A model generated the notes under the pieces. That model did no database searches. It worked only from the letters and a program-made list of their open reading frames with translations, and was not told the origin of the DNA. Shown here one piece after another: positions 34,101-45,320 of a DNA stretch of 64,000 nucleotides. Origin of the DNA: Arthrobotrys musiformis (lineage: Eukaryota > Ascomycota > Orbiliomycetes > Orbiliales > Orbiliaceae). The stretch is taken from contig JAVHJL010000006.1 in assembly GCA_036971715.1 (NCBI GenBank), positions 186,001-250,000 of the forward strand, given 5' to 3'. A program made the translations under genes and the position numbers. The first letter of the stretch is position 1. The number at the start of each line of letters is the position of its first letter.

Positions 34101-35213
34101 CCATATATTAGACCGGGTTTATGGTCCGCTGAAGGCATCGTAGTACCGCTTACCGCACCAGTCGGAGCACATATCAACATATTTTCATTTGTCTGATATG
34201 CTACTGGATAAACGAGGGACTGCATCCTGTTGAGGCTCTGATAACCGACAAAAGTCCTCCGGCAAAGGCTGTCTAAGGACTTTATATCGACCCTTTCGGC
34301 ATTGGATCTGACAACCCCAACTCTGTTGGGAGGTACCCTGACTTCTTGGTGTTTCTACGTCTCTTCTTTAGCGAATGGGTAGGTCAACCAATATAGAAGA
34401 AAACGAAATACCTCGAAGTCCTGTGTGACACTGCCAAAGGGCAGAGCGTATTTCTTCCCGGTGAAACTGAGAGTATTCCCTGCATCGTGGCTCTTGTAGA
34501 CATGTGGGTAATGAGTCTCGGGCTGCATCAATTTAGGTCCCAGAAGCTGCGTCTTGTGTGCAAAGTCAGCCTGCTTGAGGCGTTCCCTTTGTTGGCCTGC
34601 CGTCAATAGATGGAATCCCTCAATGCCAGTGTTGCTCGAGGCGGGTTTAGCCTGTGCAGCAGGAGGCCGGACAATATCATTCCGGTGTTCAATCAGCTCC
34701 CCAATAAGATCTAGCTCCTCGAATCCCAGAATATCCGGCAAGGAGGATTGCAACTCCATATCTACACATAACCATAAGCTCCTGTACTCGACCATGCCGA
34801 CGACCACTTTGAATAGATATTGCATTCGAACCTGATGCGTTGGATTGCAACAATTGCAATACATTGGAGTACAAGTCGGACGAATCCATAGCCGAGCCTG
34901 TCCGCAAAGCTACAGCTTCCATCTGGGAGGACAGCCAGCGCTGGTCATATGTCGCTGGTCCATGACCCAAGGGCCTTTGAGCTGGTGAGCCAGGGCCTGA
35001 AGAGAACGAGTCTTCGGAATCATAGACGTCGAACAAATCATCATCCTCTGTCTCATCGTCTGAGTTCCCAAGGTCGAGTAAGTCCAGTGGAGGCTGCGGT
35101 TTGTTTGTTTCCTCAAAGCTGCTGTGTGCTTTTCGGAATTCCTCAAGGAGTCGTTCCATCTCTTGGATTTCCTTGAGGAAGGCATCTGCCTCGAATGGCT
35201 CTGTGGTCCCCAT
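28131..35213 (-). CDS. SLH1: Slh1/ASCC3-type double-cassette Ski2-like RNA helicase
   Basis: A 1983-residue protein from 13 exons, with introns at 34762-34831, 34355-34411, 34094-34153, 33921-33976, 33752-33823, 32809-32866, 29829-29890, 29675-29731, 29592-29651, 29351-29432, 29254-29320 and 28560-28989. All junctions stay in frame. The N terminus is acidic. Cassette 1 has APTGAGKT (about 307-314), VYVAPMKALA, DEVH (about 428) and GRAGRPQFE, followed by a Sec63 unit. Cassette 2 has GSPTGSGKT (about 1166), DEIH (about 1271), QMLGRAGRPQF and a second Sec63 unit including ELPVRHNE. Known role: Slh1/ASCC3 is the helicase of the RQT complex, which splits collided ribosomes in translation quality control. 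Brr2 is the closest alternative; the APTGAGKT, FKIVYVAPMKALAAE and DEVHMLHDERG wording favours Slh1. An Asn/Lys/Gly-rich insert sits near the C terminus. Confidence 0.94.
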
Positions 35214-35789
35214 TGCTTCTGATAGCCTGCTTGCTTGCTTGCTCTTGACCGACCAATGAATACTGATAGGTGATTGATGTTGGTATATGGCACTGGTAAC
35301 GATATTGACGCTGCTGCTTTGATGTCCTGATGATATTGATATCTTCAACTGGCTGTGACTCTTACGTTAACTAAGCTCGTTCCGCAGCTGTTGTTGTTGG
35401 AAAGTGGAAAAGTGGAAGGAGAAAAGTGTTGACGGAGAACTGGTGCACGCACGCGCTCTAACTGAGACGCTTCCAAAACCTGCCTGTTGTAGCCCCTCCA
35501 TCCTCCCATCCCGCCATCCCGCCATCCCCGCCATAGCCCTCTCGATTCCCGTATAGCTTCATCATCGATATAACTTCATCTGGAGCTTCGTTGAATTGAC
35601 TAGCTGGCTCCAGCAACTTTTGAAGCTCCTCCCCCGTGAGCTTCCAATTGCCTCAAACCAACGTCATAGAGCCCCCCTGGCGGAATGGATCGTGAATCCC
35701 CCATTATTACAACAGCAGACATCCTCAACTACTCAACAAACGATTGACGTTTCAAATCTCAATATTCGTCTTCATCTTGTGCAGGGAAG
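35214..35789. promoter_or_regulatory. bidirectional promoter, SLH1 / Cid1-like
   Basis: A 576-base divergent spacer with GCTTGCTTGCTTGC near SLH1 and a CCCGCCAT repeat near 35507-35535. Both neighbours act on RNA, so shared control is possible but not shown. Confidence 0.45.
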
Positions 35790-38232
35790 ATGAATCGGGC
35801 CGGGAGCCACTTACGACAGGACCCTATGAACATGGGGCCCAACGAGCCCCAGAATTTTGAGGCAAAGCTACGAGGCATGCTAAAATCCGATCAAGTCACC
35901 CATCAGCTCCCGATGCAACCGATGCAACCGGTATCGAGCCAGTACGCTCAGCTTCCAATGGCATCGGCGCCACCACCGGGTCTACTTCCTAGCCCTAATA
36001 TCCATCGACAGCAGCATCCGCCACCCATGCTGCAGAGAAGTAGTACTATTCCTAGTCACGGCTTTTCTCCAAGACAACAGCATCCTCCGACATTAGATAG
36101 AGCGGGCACATTCTACGACGGGATGCCGTCGCCTCCATTTAGCGGGCCTGCACCCTACCATGGCCCACGTTCTCGTGGAGGGGGAGGAGGAGGAGGAGGA
36201 GGAGGGGGTAGATGGGGAAGGCCAACCGGATTCCAAAGCGCACCGGTACCTCAGATCAACAATACTTTGCATTTTCCGCCGTTGGGGACTGTTCCTACAC
36301 AACCGCCTCCGCCTCCTCTCGCTGAACACCGCTTCCCTTCCAACATGAACAACAACCGGCGTTACTCGGGTATGGGAACACATATTGCTATCGAAGGAGG
36401 GTTATCACTAACTCGTGGCGCAGGACCTGGGAATTATCATCACGACAAACCGCGCAGTCCTATCTTGAATAGGAACGAGCCCTTCTACGGGCCGCCTGGG
36501 CAGCATCAAGGTTTTGGGAGTAGTCCTCCGCAGAACCGTCGAGGCCGAGGATATCAAAATTATAGGAACTCGCACAACGGTGGCGGTGGTGGTAGATCCT
36601 ACAGGCATCGTAAGTTCTTATACCCATAAGTGTGTCTAGATTTATCATTCGTATGATGAGCTAACAGAAGCTAAGCTGTACCGCTCGACTATACTTTGAT
36701 AACGGATTTTGCGAAATTGGTTGTTGAGAGTGTTAGTCCTACACCTGATGAGATTTCTATGAAGCAGAGGACCCTTCAGCGAATCACGGAAATATGCAGA
36801 AACCTAGTGCCAGGGTCCCGAATAATACCATTCGGGTCATTTATTTCCGGGTTTGCGACGAAAGGGGCTGATATGGATGTGATCTTCGCCCATGATTCCC
36901 TCGATCCTCAGCCCTTCAGTCACGAATCCAACATACCCGTCAGGTTAGCAAATGAGTTTTTGAAAAGAGGGTTCGAGGTTGATCTTCTTATTCGAACAAG
37001 GGTTCCAATTTTGAAAATAAAAACACCAACGAGAGATCCCGAATCGCGGCCGGGATCACCTTCTGCTGAAGAAGTATTAAGAGAGGATCTCGGGGAAGAG
37101 CCATGGCCTGAAAACATTTCTTGTGATATCGGATTCAAAGCCCACCTCGGGATAACAAACTCCTACTTCTTCCGAACGTATAGCCAATGCGATCCTAGGT
37201 TCCGAGAAATGGTCCTCTTTGTCAAGGTACGATTTCGAGCTCCCGAGGCGCTTGTGATAAAGAATTTCAATTAACGAGCTGTAGCAATGGTCAAAAAACC
37301 GAGACCTAAACTCACCATATTTTGGAACGCTATCTTCCTACGGCTACGTTTTGATGGTGGCGCACTTCTTGATCAACGTTGTCCAACCGCCTATTCTTCC
37401 CAATCTCCAATTAATACCCCCAGAGCCCGATACTCCGGAATCTGAGCTGATGCAGGACGGATTCAACATATGGTACTACAAGGATATTGCTAGGATAGCA
37501 TCAGGGGAACTTCTTCCAGGCGGAAAGAACGAAATGGGGCTTGGACAACTGATCTACGAATTCTTCCAATATTTCACCACAAATTTCAACTTTGTCAGTG
37601 AAGTGGTAACAATCCGATCGCGCGGAGGAGTCATGTACAAGCAACATAAGGGATGGACAAGTGCCAGGGAGCGTGTTGGCGAGACGACCACTTACCAGGA
37701 CCGATATCTACTTGCTTTGGAAGACCCTTTCGAAATCACACACAACGTTGGACGCACATGTGGTGGGCCTGGCGTTAGAAGAATTAGGGGAGAGATGCAG
37801 CGAGCTGCCCAAATAATCCGGAAGATTTCAACACCAGTGAACCCAGAGTCCCCTGGCGTGGCTGCTAGGAATTCAGGTTGGGAGATGCATATCACACTAG
37901 ATGATTTGATGGCTACCGTGGCGCAAAACAATAGAACTTTCAGAAATAGGAGGAACAATCAGAAGAATTTGGTTGAGTGGATCCGGAATAATTGGAACGT
38001 GGGGGAATGCCTTGCACAGATTGATGCTGCGACGGAAGAATCAAGAAGAAGGCGGGAACTTGGATTGTCGGACGATGCCGAGCCCCCCCCGGAGAGCGAG
38101 GAAGGAAGTGAAACAGAGGGAGAAGATAGTGAGTCGAACTCTTCAGAGGATAATAATGTCCAAGTGGTGAGTTCTAGCGCTGAGGCCAACAGAGTCATCG
38201 AGGGACTCAACGGTCTAAGAATATCAAGGTAG
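35790..38232 (+). CDS. Cid1-family terminal nucleotidyltransferase (TUTase / non-canonical poly(A) polymerase)
   Basis: A 772-residue protein from three exons, introns 36610-36675 and 37227-37284. The first 270 residues are Pro/Gln/Met-rich with a polyglycine run and RG motifs, likely disordered RNA-binding sequence. The catalytic domain follows: FGSFISGF, then KGADMDVIF with the two metal-binding Asp near 339 and 341, VPILKIKT, and CDIGFKAHLGITNSYFFRTY with the third Asp, then FVKQWSKNRDLNSPYFGTLSSYGY after the second splice. The PAP-associated part contains GLGQLIYEFFQYF. Known relatives (S. pombe Cid1; Aspergillus CutA/CutB) add U or CU tails to mRNA and trigger decapping. Which subgroup it belongs to cannot be told here. 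The C terminus is acidic and Ser-rich. Confidence 0.87.
36178..36209. repeat. coding (GGA)n repeat
   Basis: An imperfect GGA/GGG array that encodes a run of about eleven glycines in the Cid1-like protein. Confidence 0.85.
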
Positions 38233-38420
38233 GGACCTCAGGGCTTATGCATACGAATTAGTCTAGAAGGCAAGGCGGCTCTCGAAAGGATCCAGGGATT
38301 GTGTTATTAGGCACTAGGCTATTGAGCAACGACTAATATAATACAAATTCTGAATGGAAAGGCCCATTTAAACGCCTAACACCGCTGATATGCTGATAAC
38401 ATGATAATAATATCTCCGAA
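38233..38420. other. short convergent 3' region
   Basis: 188 bases of A/T-rich DNA that must hold the 3' ends of the Cid1-like gene and CWC26; overlapping transcripts are likely. Confidence 0.55.
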
Positions 38421-39419
38421 CTAAACATCCATCTCCCAGGCATATTCTTGTTGCGCCCTATCCTTGCGTTCATTGTTTTTGCGGAAGAACAGCGCCTCTG
38501 TTCCATTCCCTCGATCCACGCCGTCCCATCTATGCCCAGGCCGAATGCCGTATCTATTCGGCGCGAAAGCGCCTTTGTATAATGGAAACCCGCTCTTCGA
38601 TTGACCGGTTGCCTTTTTTCTCAAAAATGGGGCTGCCGGATCGTTCCACATTTCCTTCTCTTTCATCTCTTTATTCATATCCTCGTCGTCTGCATGCCTA
38701 GCCAATTTCATGAGCTTTGCATCATCAAGCCTTTTCTTCCGTTCCTCGGCTTCAGCGAGTTGCACTACGCCTTTGTTCATTTCTTTTTGCTGGCGTTTCT
38801 TTGCCTCCTCTTCTTCAAGCTTCTTACGAGCTTCTGCGCGTTGCATCGCAATATTGATTATCCTACCGGACGCATCACGGTATATTGTGTCTTTGCCCTT
38901 GCCTGCTTCCTCAGCATTGACCTTCTTGAATTCTTCAAGTTCCTTGTCTCTCTTTTTCTTCATTGCGGCTGTAACTTGTGCGGCGGACTGCAAGCCGGCA
39001 CGGGCGCCAGATTCCATCACCAATGCTTCATCTTCTGGGTTTGTGGCCACGACAACCGGTGCCTCTGACTCGAGAAGAGCGGCCTCAGAGGCAGCGATGT
39101 CAGCAGCCGTTGACGCGATGATCGCGTCTGCTGCAGCGGTTTCAGCATCCTTCCCAGGTCCAGAAATAGTATTCCATCCCGACTTCTTTGATTTCCGGAA
39201 TTCAGCGGTCGAACGATCGTTCACAGTAACTGGTCGGTCGTCATCGTCATCGTCGTCCTGACCCGCCTTCTCCCATCCTGTGGCATCATCATCTACAAGC
39301 GTGACCTGCCGATGCTTCGCTTTCTCCTCCTTTCTCTTTCGCTTTTTAGCCTTTTTGTCGAAGGATTCGTCCTTAGTGAGGTATTTGGAGTTTAGGTAGT
39401 CGGCAAGTGAAGAGGACAT
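38421..39419 (-). CDS. CWC26: pre-mRNA splicing factor Cwc26/Bud13 (RES complex)
   Basis: A single-exon, 332-residue protein. The start MSSSLADYLNSKYL and the C-terminal block WNDPAAPFLRKK, PLYKGAFAPNRYGIRPGHRW, DGVDRGNGTEALFFRKNN are diagnostic of Bud13/Cwc26. The middle is a charged Lys/Glu-rich coiled-coil-like region with an acidic run of seven Asp near residue 60. Known role: with Snu17 and Pml1 it forms the RES complex, which joins the activated spliceosome and supports splicing and nuclear retention of pre-mRNA. The length is typical of fungal Cwc26. No introns were seen. It converges tightly on the nucleotidyltransferase gene. Confidence 0.95.
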   Translation of the reverse strand: MSSSLADYLNSKYLTKDESFDKKAKKRKRKEEKAKHRQVTLVDDDATGWEKAGQDDDDDDDRPVTVNDRSTAEFRKSKKSGWNTISGPGKDAETAAADAIIASTAADIAASEAALLESEAPVVVATNPEDEALVMESGARAGLQSAAQVTAAMKKKRDKELEEFKKVNAEEAGKGKDTIYRDASGRIINIAMQRAEARKKLEEEEAKKRQQKEMNKGVVQLAEAEERKKRLDDAKLMKLARHADDEDMNKEMKEKEMWNDPAAPFLRKKATGQSKSGFPLYKGAFAPNRYGIRPGHRWDGVDRGNGTEALFFRKNNERKDRAQQEYAWEMDV

Positions 39420-41224
39420 CGCGATTGTTTGTTGAACGACGAGAACTCGCGGTATCGCCGAACTGGATGAAAGCTCGAATGTGTTGATGCTGACTCAGCA
39501 AACCTTCGAACCTCCTGTTCCTCTGGTCCACCAGCCTGATGAGACAAGGTGAACCAATCTACGGGAAGGCAATGCGAATACCCGGCTAGATCTATCCGGT
39601 CACCGGTAGACGGGCTCACCGTGATTCCAATGACGCTTTTAAGCATTCTGAAATAAAGGACTAAAATAGAAAATACAATGACGTTGATGTCGTGGGCTTC
39701 CATGTGCCTGCCAATCCTACGATACTTGGACCCTTCGCCTGGAGATCAGCCTTTCCCAGCCACGCGGGTATGACATCGAAAAGCCACAACAAGAATGGCA
39801 ATAATTCCGATGACGACAAACAACGACCGCCTGGGCCGGGCAGGGGAGATATGACGAAGGATTAGGGTCATGGGAAATGCGTAAAGTTCTCAAGGCTCCT
39901 CGGATCTGAAGCAAAACATGGAATCACCTGCCGACGGGTGTGAGTGACCAACGGCCGGATGCCGTGTGAGTACAAAGACCTACAATTGGAGCAAACGGAA
40001 GGTCGACCGGGCTGACGAAATGATAGGTCCTGCTGAAGTCACTATGCCCAAAAGCCTATATGATGCCTGGGCCTCGAGTCAAGCTGTGCCTGCAACAGCT
40101 TCCAAGGTGTGAAAGGCCCCTACTGCAGCTCGCCTCCAGTGCAGGAACGGGAGAAGGAGGCCAATAGGAGGCCGCTGATATGCTGCATGGGCCAATGAGA
40201 AGCCAAGATTCGGTGACCCCAGATGCAGCTCATCTGCTGCAAGCGACATATTTTTGGAAAGGACCAAAAGATGCTTACTGTTTTCGTCCTCCCTATCTAC
40301 CAAGCTCAATATCGGAAGTGGCCGGTAAGTTGGCTACTGATGCTGTGCTGTGCTGTTTCCTTAGCTTCGTGCTCCGTATACTACCTATGGATCATTCCGT
40401 GCTCAGCTTTCCCTATGTGCGCTGATTCCCATGATGTTCAGCTTGGTGTATGGTGGTACCCCCAAACATTGACAGGCCCGAAAACCCCGGATAGTGGTAT
40501 ACGCGCGCAAACCAGCTATCGAGATAGAACCCCTGTCTGTGGACAGCCTCCCCATGAGCTGTGCGCGATATGTAAGTATGCACGAACTAACTACCTCGAT
40601 GGTGTCTTGTGAGTTGACAAGCTAAACTCTCCTATCGAGGTTATCTCGATTCGGATGGCAGGACTCCACACAGCTGGACAGGAGATATGCACGTAAATCA
40701 TGGCAACGTCGGCAAGTGGAAAGAAAGGCCGGCCCAGCTCGGGGAAATTAGCTAACATAGGCTCTCGCCCCTTCCGAGGTGAGGAGTCATATTGTCATAG
40801 CTGAAGTTAACCGGCCCTGAACTGAAATCCCCTGAAGCGAGCCTTCTCTCATATGATGACATATTGGAAACATATAAAGCGGCGTCCTCCGCCCCCTTCG
40901 AGTCTGTCTCGAAGCTTCGGTCACGGGGTTGCGAGGTTACCATTCAGTCTCTGTCAGCCTACCAAATCATATTTGATTATCTCCTTATTTATATAATTAA
41001 CATATTCAATCATATCACCCTCGAACTCTCTCACACCTTCCTCCTTTCCCCCCGAATATTCTAGTCAAAGAACCAAACCGCTTTTGTTTTCGATATTGCA
41101 GCTGCAGTATCGTTATTATCAGAACCATCACCATCTTCATCTGAGGAGTCGTTTCAAACAGCCTTCTCTCCTAAATCAATATTCGCCAAGGATACATACT
41201 CGAAGCTTGAAAGCACAGACCAAC
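39420..41224. other. divergent spacer, CWC26 / small unknown gene
   Basis: 1.8 kb without a supported gene. Frames such as 39392-39703 (minus) are more likely leader sequence of CWC26. A TATA-like CATATAAAG lies at about 40870, and a pyrimidine-rich tract at 41010-41065 precedes the small gene, fitting its promoter. Confidence 0.5.
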
Positions 41225-41854
41225 ATGGCATCTATCACCGACTCCGTTGTTCCATCCACTGCTGACCTCAGGAAGGCATCTGTTGAGCAACATCGTGCCA
41301 AAAACGTGCGTTATTATCCACTCCCACGCGCAAACCCCCCTAGATAAATTTGGATTTAAGACAAGTACTAAGTTATAAGATAGCGTAAGGTCCGGTACCG
41401 AAACGTCAACGTCAACCTCCTTAACCAGCCTATAAACCCCTACACAAGCAATCCAAATTGCAAACGTTGGAACGAACGCAATATGTTCAAGATGCCTAAC
41501 CCTAACACCTTCGGTGGGCACTCTTGCCAGTGCCAGTCGTGCAGGTCGGATCGTTGGCAGTCGAGTAATCGATCTAGGGCTCGTCTTCAGAGGGCTAACG
41601 ATCATGATTCATCTGACTACGTCGACGACACATTCGATCAGGATAATGTCTATCGCGATGGCGTCGACGGCGTCTTGTACTCGTATGATCTGTCCGGACC
41701 CAGCCATGGATCTCAGGTCCTATCCCAGGCCCTAAACATTGCCATCGACAAAATGGAGAAGAAGCAGTTTGAGTTACTCATCAAAAATGAGTACGACATT
41801 GTTGACTCTGAGGAGTCAGCATCCTCTGAGGATGATGATTATGAGTTCGTCTAA
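41225..41854 (+). CDS. small hydrophilic protein of unknown function
   Basis: About 181-183 residues from two exons. Exon 1 (41225-41305) reads MASITDSVVPSTADLRK and ends AKN. The intron starts GTGCGT and ends at 41383 or 41389; both acceptors keep the frame and differ by Arg-Lys. Exon 2 reads VRYRNVNVNLLNQPINPYTS, then NPNCKRWNERNMFKMPNP, a Cys cluster HSCQCQSC, and an acidic C terminus (EESASSEDDDYEFV). There is no signal peptide or membrane segment. The asparagine-rich, evenly open second exon extending upstream of its first ATG supports the two-exon model. Family not recognised. The Cys-x-Cys-x2-Cys group might bind a metal, but a fourth ligand is not obvious. Confidence 0.65.
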
Positions 41855-42013
41855 ACAAAAAACAATAGACACCTTCGGGACAGCCTTTACAGAACTACGT
41901 CCCGACCTTTGGCTTTCGACTCATTTGTGTTCTCCGAGCGAGTTCTTTCGAAAGGTTTTGGCTTTTCTGAATCTTCTTTTGATGATACGATGCCTTATCA
42001 GTTCTTGTTAATG

Positions 42014-42088
<75 letters not shown>

Positions 42089-43389
42089 TCCTTCCTTCCT
42101 TCCTTCCTTCCTTCTTTCCTTCCTTCCTTCCTTCTCTTTTTCTTTGAATACAAACAACCACTACAAACAAATACTTGCTTTTAGTACCTTTTTAGTTATT
42201 GGTTTTGGATCAAATCTTCACTTTGCAAGTATCAAACAGGCATGGTGAAGGTGGCTTTCGAAATTTCCCTTCCTCTTTCTTTTTTATTTGTGGCTTGTGG
42301 CTCCGCTATGGCTATCTTCTCTTCTCTTTTGGTGGATGCCTTATTTTCGTCTTGCTCTTTTTACCGCAGCATTTAAACATACCCCGTGCTTTATTGGGCA
42401 GCATAGTGCTTTTCTTCTTCTTTTAATCCTCTTTTTACTAACATTCTGGCGGTTTTCGCTCTGGCTTTCGGCGTATATTCTCTACATGGTGCTTGACGAC
42501 GGGTCTTTTATATACCACTTGGGTGCTTTTCCGGCGGGAGTTTTGAATGAATTTTGATGATGATTGATTGATATGAAAGACTTGGAAGAATCATACACTA
42601 TACCCACTTCCTCCATTTTCTCCCTTTCCCTCCTCTTCTTTTTCTCCTCTTCATGTTAACTTGTCACTCTTGCTTGGTATATCCTGATCGAGCTGTGCAA
42701 GAATCTTGTTTTCATTTGCTGTTTATTTTAGCATCTCTAGGGGTTCTAGACTGGTGTTCTGCTTTTCGGAGTTTGGGAACCTTGAGGACGAGATGTCTTT
42801 CTTCTTCTTCTGCTTCTACTTCTCAAATCCTTTTTAAAACAAACAAACAGACCGAAATAACAAACAACCTCCACCTTCGGTTGGTTGGAGTGGACCGGAA
42901 ATGCGAGTTTCGTGTCCAACTGAACAGCTGACATTAGGTATATTGTTAGTTTACAAACCAAATAGAATTATAGTACGGTTTCGAGAAGCCTTGTTGGGCT
43001 TCGCTACCAACTTCGAAAACCGTTTCAAGCCGCTTTTTTACATGTGTATTCCAAATATTCAAGTATCGTTAGAGGGTCTGTGACAAAGTGTGATGTTGTA
43101 GTCGGCTGTAGAAAGTTTAAAACCCTCTGTTTCAAAGCCTAGATCCAAGATCAAGGTATCCCTATTTCTGTGCCTGTTAGAAGAGCATCTTGTTCCTGTT
43201 GTTGTCGAGCGTGTTTTACTCTGTGCTACGCTGTAGGCCGCACCTCACAAGGCTCCCTCAAGCTTGACGACAACCATCCAGGCCAGGGTCCAGCCCCCAT
43301 TCGAACTCACTCATCCAACAAAGACACTCAACATCACTGTTTCGAAATCATAACTCCAACAGTGCGCTTCGAGGCCTTCCTCATCAATA
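41855..43389. other. spacer with a long pyrimidine tract
   Basis: The 3' region of the small gene and 5' region of the RPA-like gene. It holds the TTTC/TTCC array listed separately and T-rich sequence whose frames read as artificial Phe/Leu/Ser runs. No gene was seen. Confidence 0.55.
42014..42145. repeat. (TTTC)n then (TTCC)n microsatellite
   Basis: About 19 copies of TTTC run into about a dozen TTCC-type units, giving some 130 bases of nearly pure pyrimidine on the plus strand. It starts 160 bases after the stop of the small gene and may lie in its 3' UTR. Confidence 0.92.
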
Positions 43390-45320
43390 ATGGCGACGAA
43401 ACGCCGTCAGGCGCCCACAATCAACCTAGTTCCAGCTCTCGCCAGGATTGTTTCAGGGAGCTTTGGGACCGACTCTTTGTTTCAACGTCCGTTGCTTCGT
43501 ATCGTCAAGGTCCAAGGCATATCCATGATCGCTGGGCCTCGAGCCAACCCCGAGGATGAAAGCGAACCTCGGGAGGGTGATACGCTATTTGCATATCGAC
43601 TCTTTCTAACCGACGGTGAATATGTTGTAGCAGGTCGGTTGCTTTCCTGTTCCTCTTTTGTTGTCTTTATTCCATTCTCGCTATTGAGGTTTTAGGACCT
43701 TGGTTACGGAACTGTTTAGGACCTTTAATGTGTTACTTGAGCTAAGCTAACTAATAGTGTCTCTCTATCGGTAGCCGTTCTGGACCCGGTATTGCATCCG
43801 CTTGTTCATGACAAGATTCTGACGGGTCCGGGTACCTATGTCAGACTAACGGACTATGATGTACGGACGTCACCTAAGAAGGTCACGACGGATAAGTTCA
43901 CTAGGTACAATATTTCGTAGATGCTATGTGTGATTTACGGGAGCTGGCATCTAATCTAACATTATGAGATAGATTCCTTAAGGTTAGGGGTCTGGACGTT
44001 ATATACTCCCCAGGCATCCAGTTCCATCCAGAAGAAACGGATGGAGATGGTGATTCTGCTATGGGTGGCATCGGCCGCACAATCGGCCGGCTTGCCCCCG
44101 ATAGACAACCCAACCAAGAAGCCGAAGGCACTCAGGTGGGAAACGAAGCGGAAAACGAAGAAGAACAAGATGAGGTGGTAGTAATCAAGCAAGAAGCCGC
44201 GTCTTCCCAACCCAGAGCTGATTTCGGACTAGACGGAACTCGAGATCGAGAGATTGACGACGACGAAGACGAGTACGGGCTAGACATTGACGATGAAGAA
44301 GCCCTGATCCATCTGGAGCCCAGGGGTGGAAAGAATTCCATGCAAGGACACCATGATACGACGCCTGATAATTTTTCTACAGCAGACACACGGCCGCTCT
44401 CGCCAGATGATATGTTGGACGATGACTTTTCAGAAGATGAGATGTTCCAATTGTCGCAATTGGAGCAAAAGATGGTCATCGAGAAGGAAGTTATCAATTC
44501 CACATTCAAATCGACCCAGAAGCAGAAGATGCCAGAGGAGAAGCTCAAGCTTGCAGGAGGATTAAAGGATATCACGGGGGATACGAACGGCAGTTCAGGC
44601 CAACAGAGTACGAAGGAGAAGAAGGGCAAAGAGGCACTATTTCAAGAGAAGGAAAACGATAGAGGGTCGGCAAGTCCCATCATAGCCAGCGGCCCGAAGA
44701 GTTCCAGCGGTGAGAGTAGCTCGCGGAAGCCTCCACAACATTCCTCGCCTCTTCCACGACAAGATAGAGGCTTGTCCCCAGGCCCGTCTTCCAGTGCAAG
44801 CCCGTTCCCAGCAGGGCCGAGTACTCCCCGGAAGCCCTTGAGACAATCTACACCTCTCACATCTCCACCATATAGATCGCCACAGCAACCACGCCCCGTC
44901 GAGATCACGAAGCTTAGGGACTTGATCAACAAACCATTAAAGAGCAAAGTAGATATACTAGCTGTCATCGACAGAATTGACGAAAAAACCATCACTCGCT
45001 CTATTGGTGTCAAGAGGGACATGCACCTGATAGATCCGTCCGTGGAGAATACGGTATGGTTGTCAGTATGGGTTGACCCTGCCTTTTTCAAGCCCGCGGC
45101 GGGGACTTTGGTATTATTCAGAGGGTTGACTGTCCATAAATACGACGGCCGGAGTTTGAATGCATTCAGCGATCTTGCAGGGACGAGGTGGTACATCATC
45201 GAGCCAATTGAAGAAATGATACCCGGTGTCAACGAGGTGAAAGAGTGGTGGAAGCGGAGGACGGTAGATGACATGTTGCAAAACTTCGATGATGGTTATG
45301 ACGATGGCGACGAATTCTAA
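43390..45320 (+). CDS. RPA70-like protein with two OB-fold domains
   Basis: A 573-residue protein from three exons, introns 43634-43774 and 43905-43972. The N-terminal 110 residues (PLLRIVKVQGISMIAG; FAYRLFLTDGEYVVAAVLDP; GPGTYVRLTDYDV) resemble the RPA70N OB fold that binds partner proteins. A low-complexity linker of about 300 residues follows, acidic at first (DDDEDEYGLDIDDEE) and Ser/Pro-rich later. The C-terminal 130 residues (about 437-560) resemble the ssDNA-binding DBD-B of RPA70: VDILAVIDRIDEKTITRS, VKRDMHLID, NTVWLSVWVD, VLFRGLTVHKYDGRSL. No zinc-finger DBD-C is present, so it is not the canonical RPA1. The likely role, by inference, is in single-strand DNA or telomere metabolism. 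The domain assignments come from pattern memory only. Confidence 0.72.

Noticed and set aside
39392..39703. 103-codon minus-strand frame upstream of CWC26
   Set aside because: It overlaps the CWC26 start in another frame and has no recognisable content; probably leader sequence.
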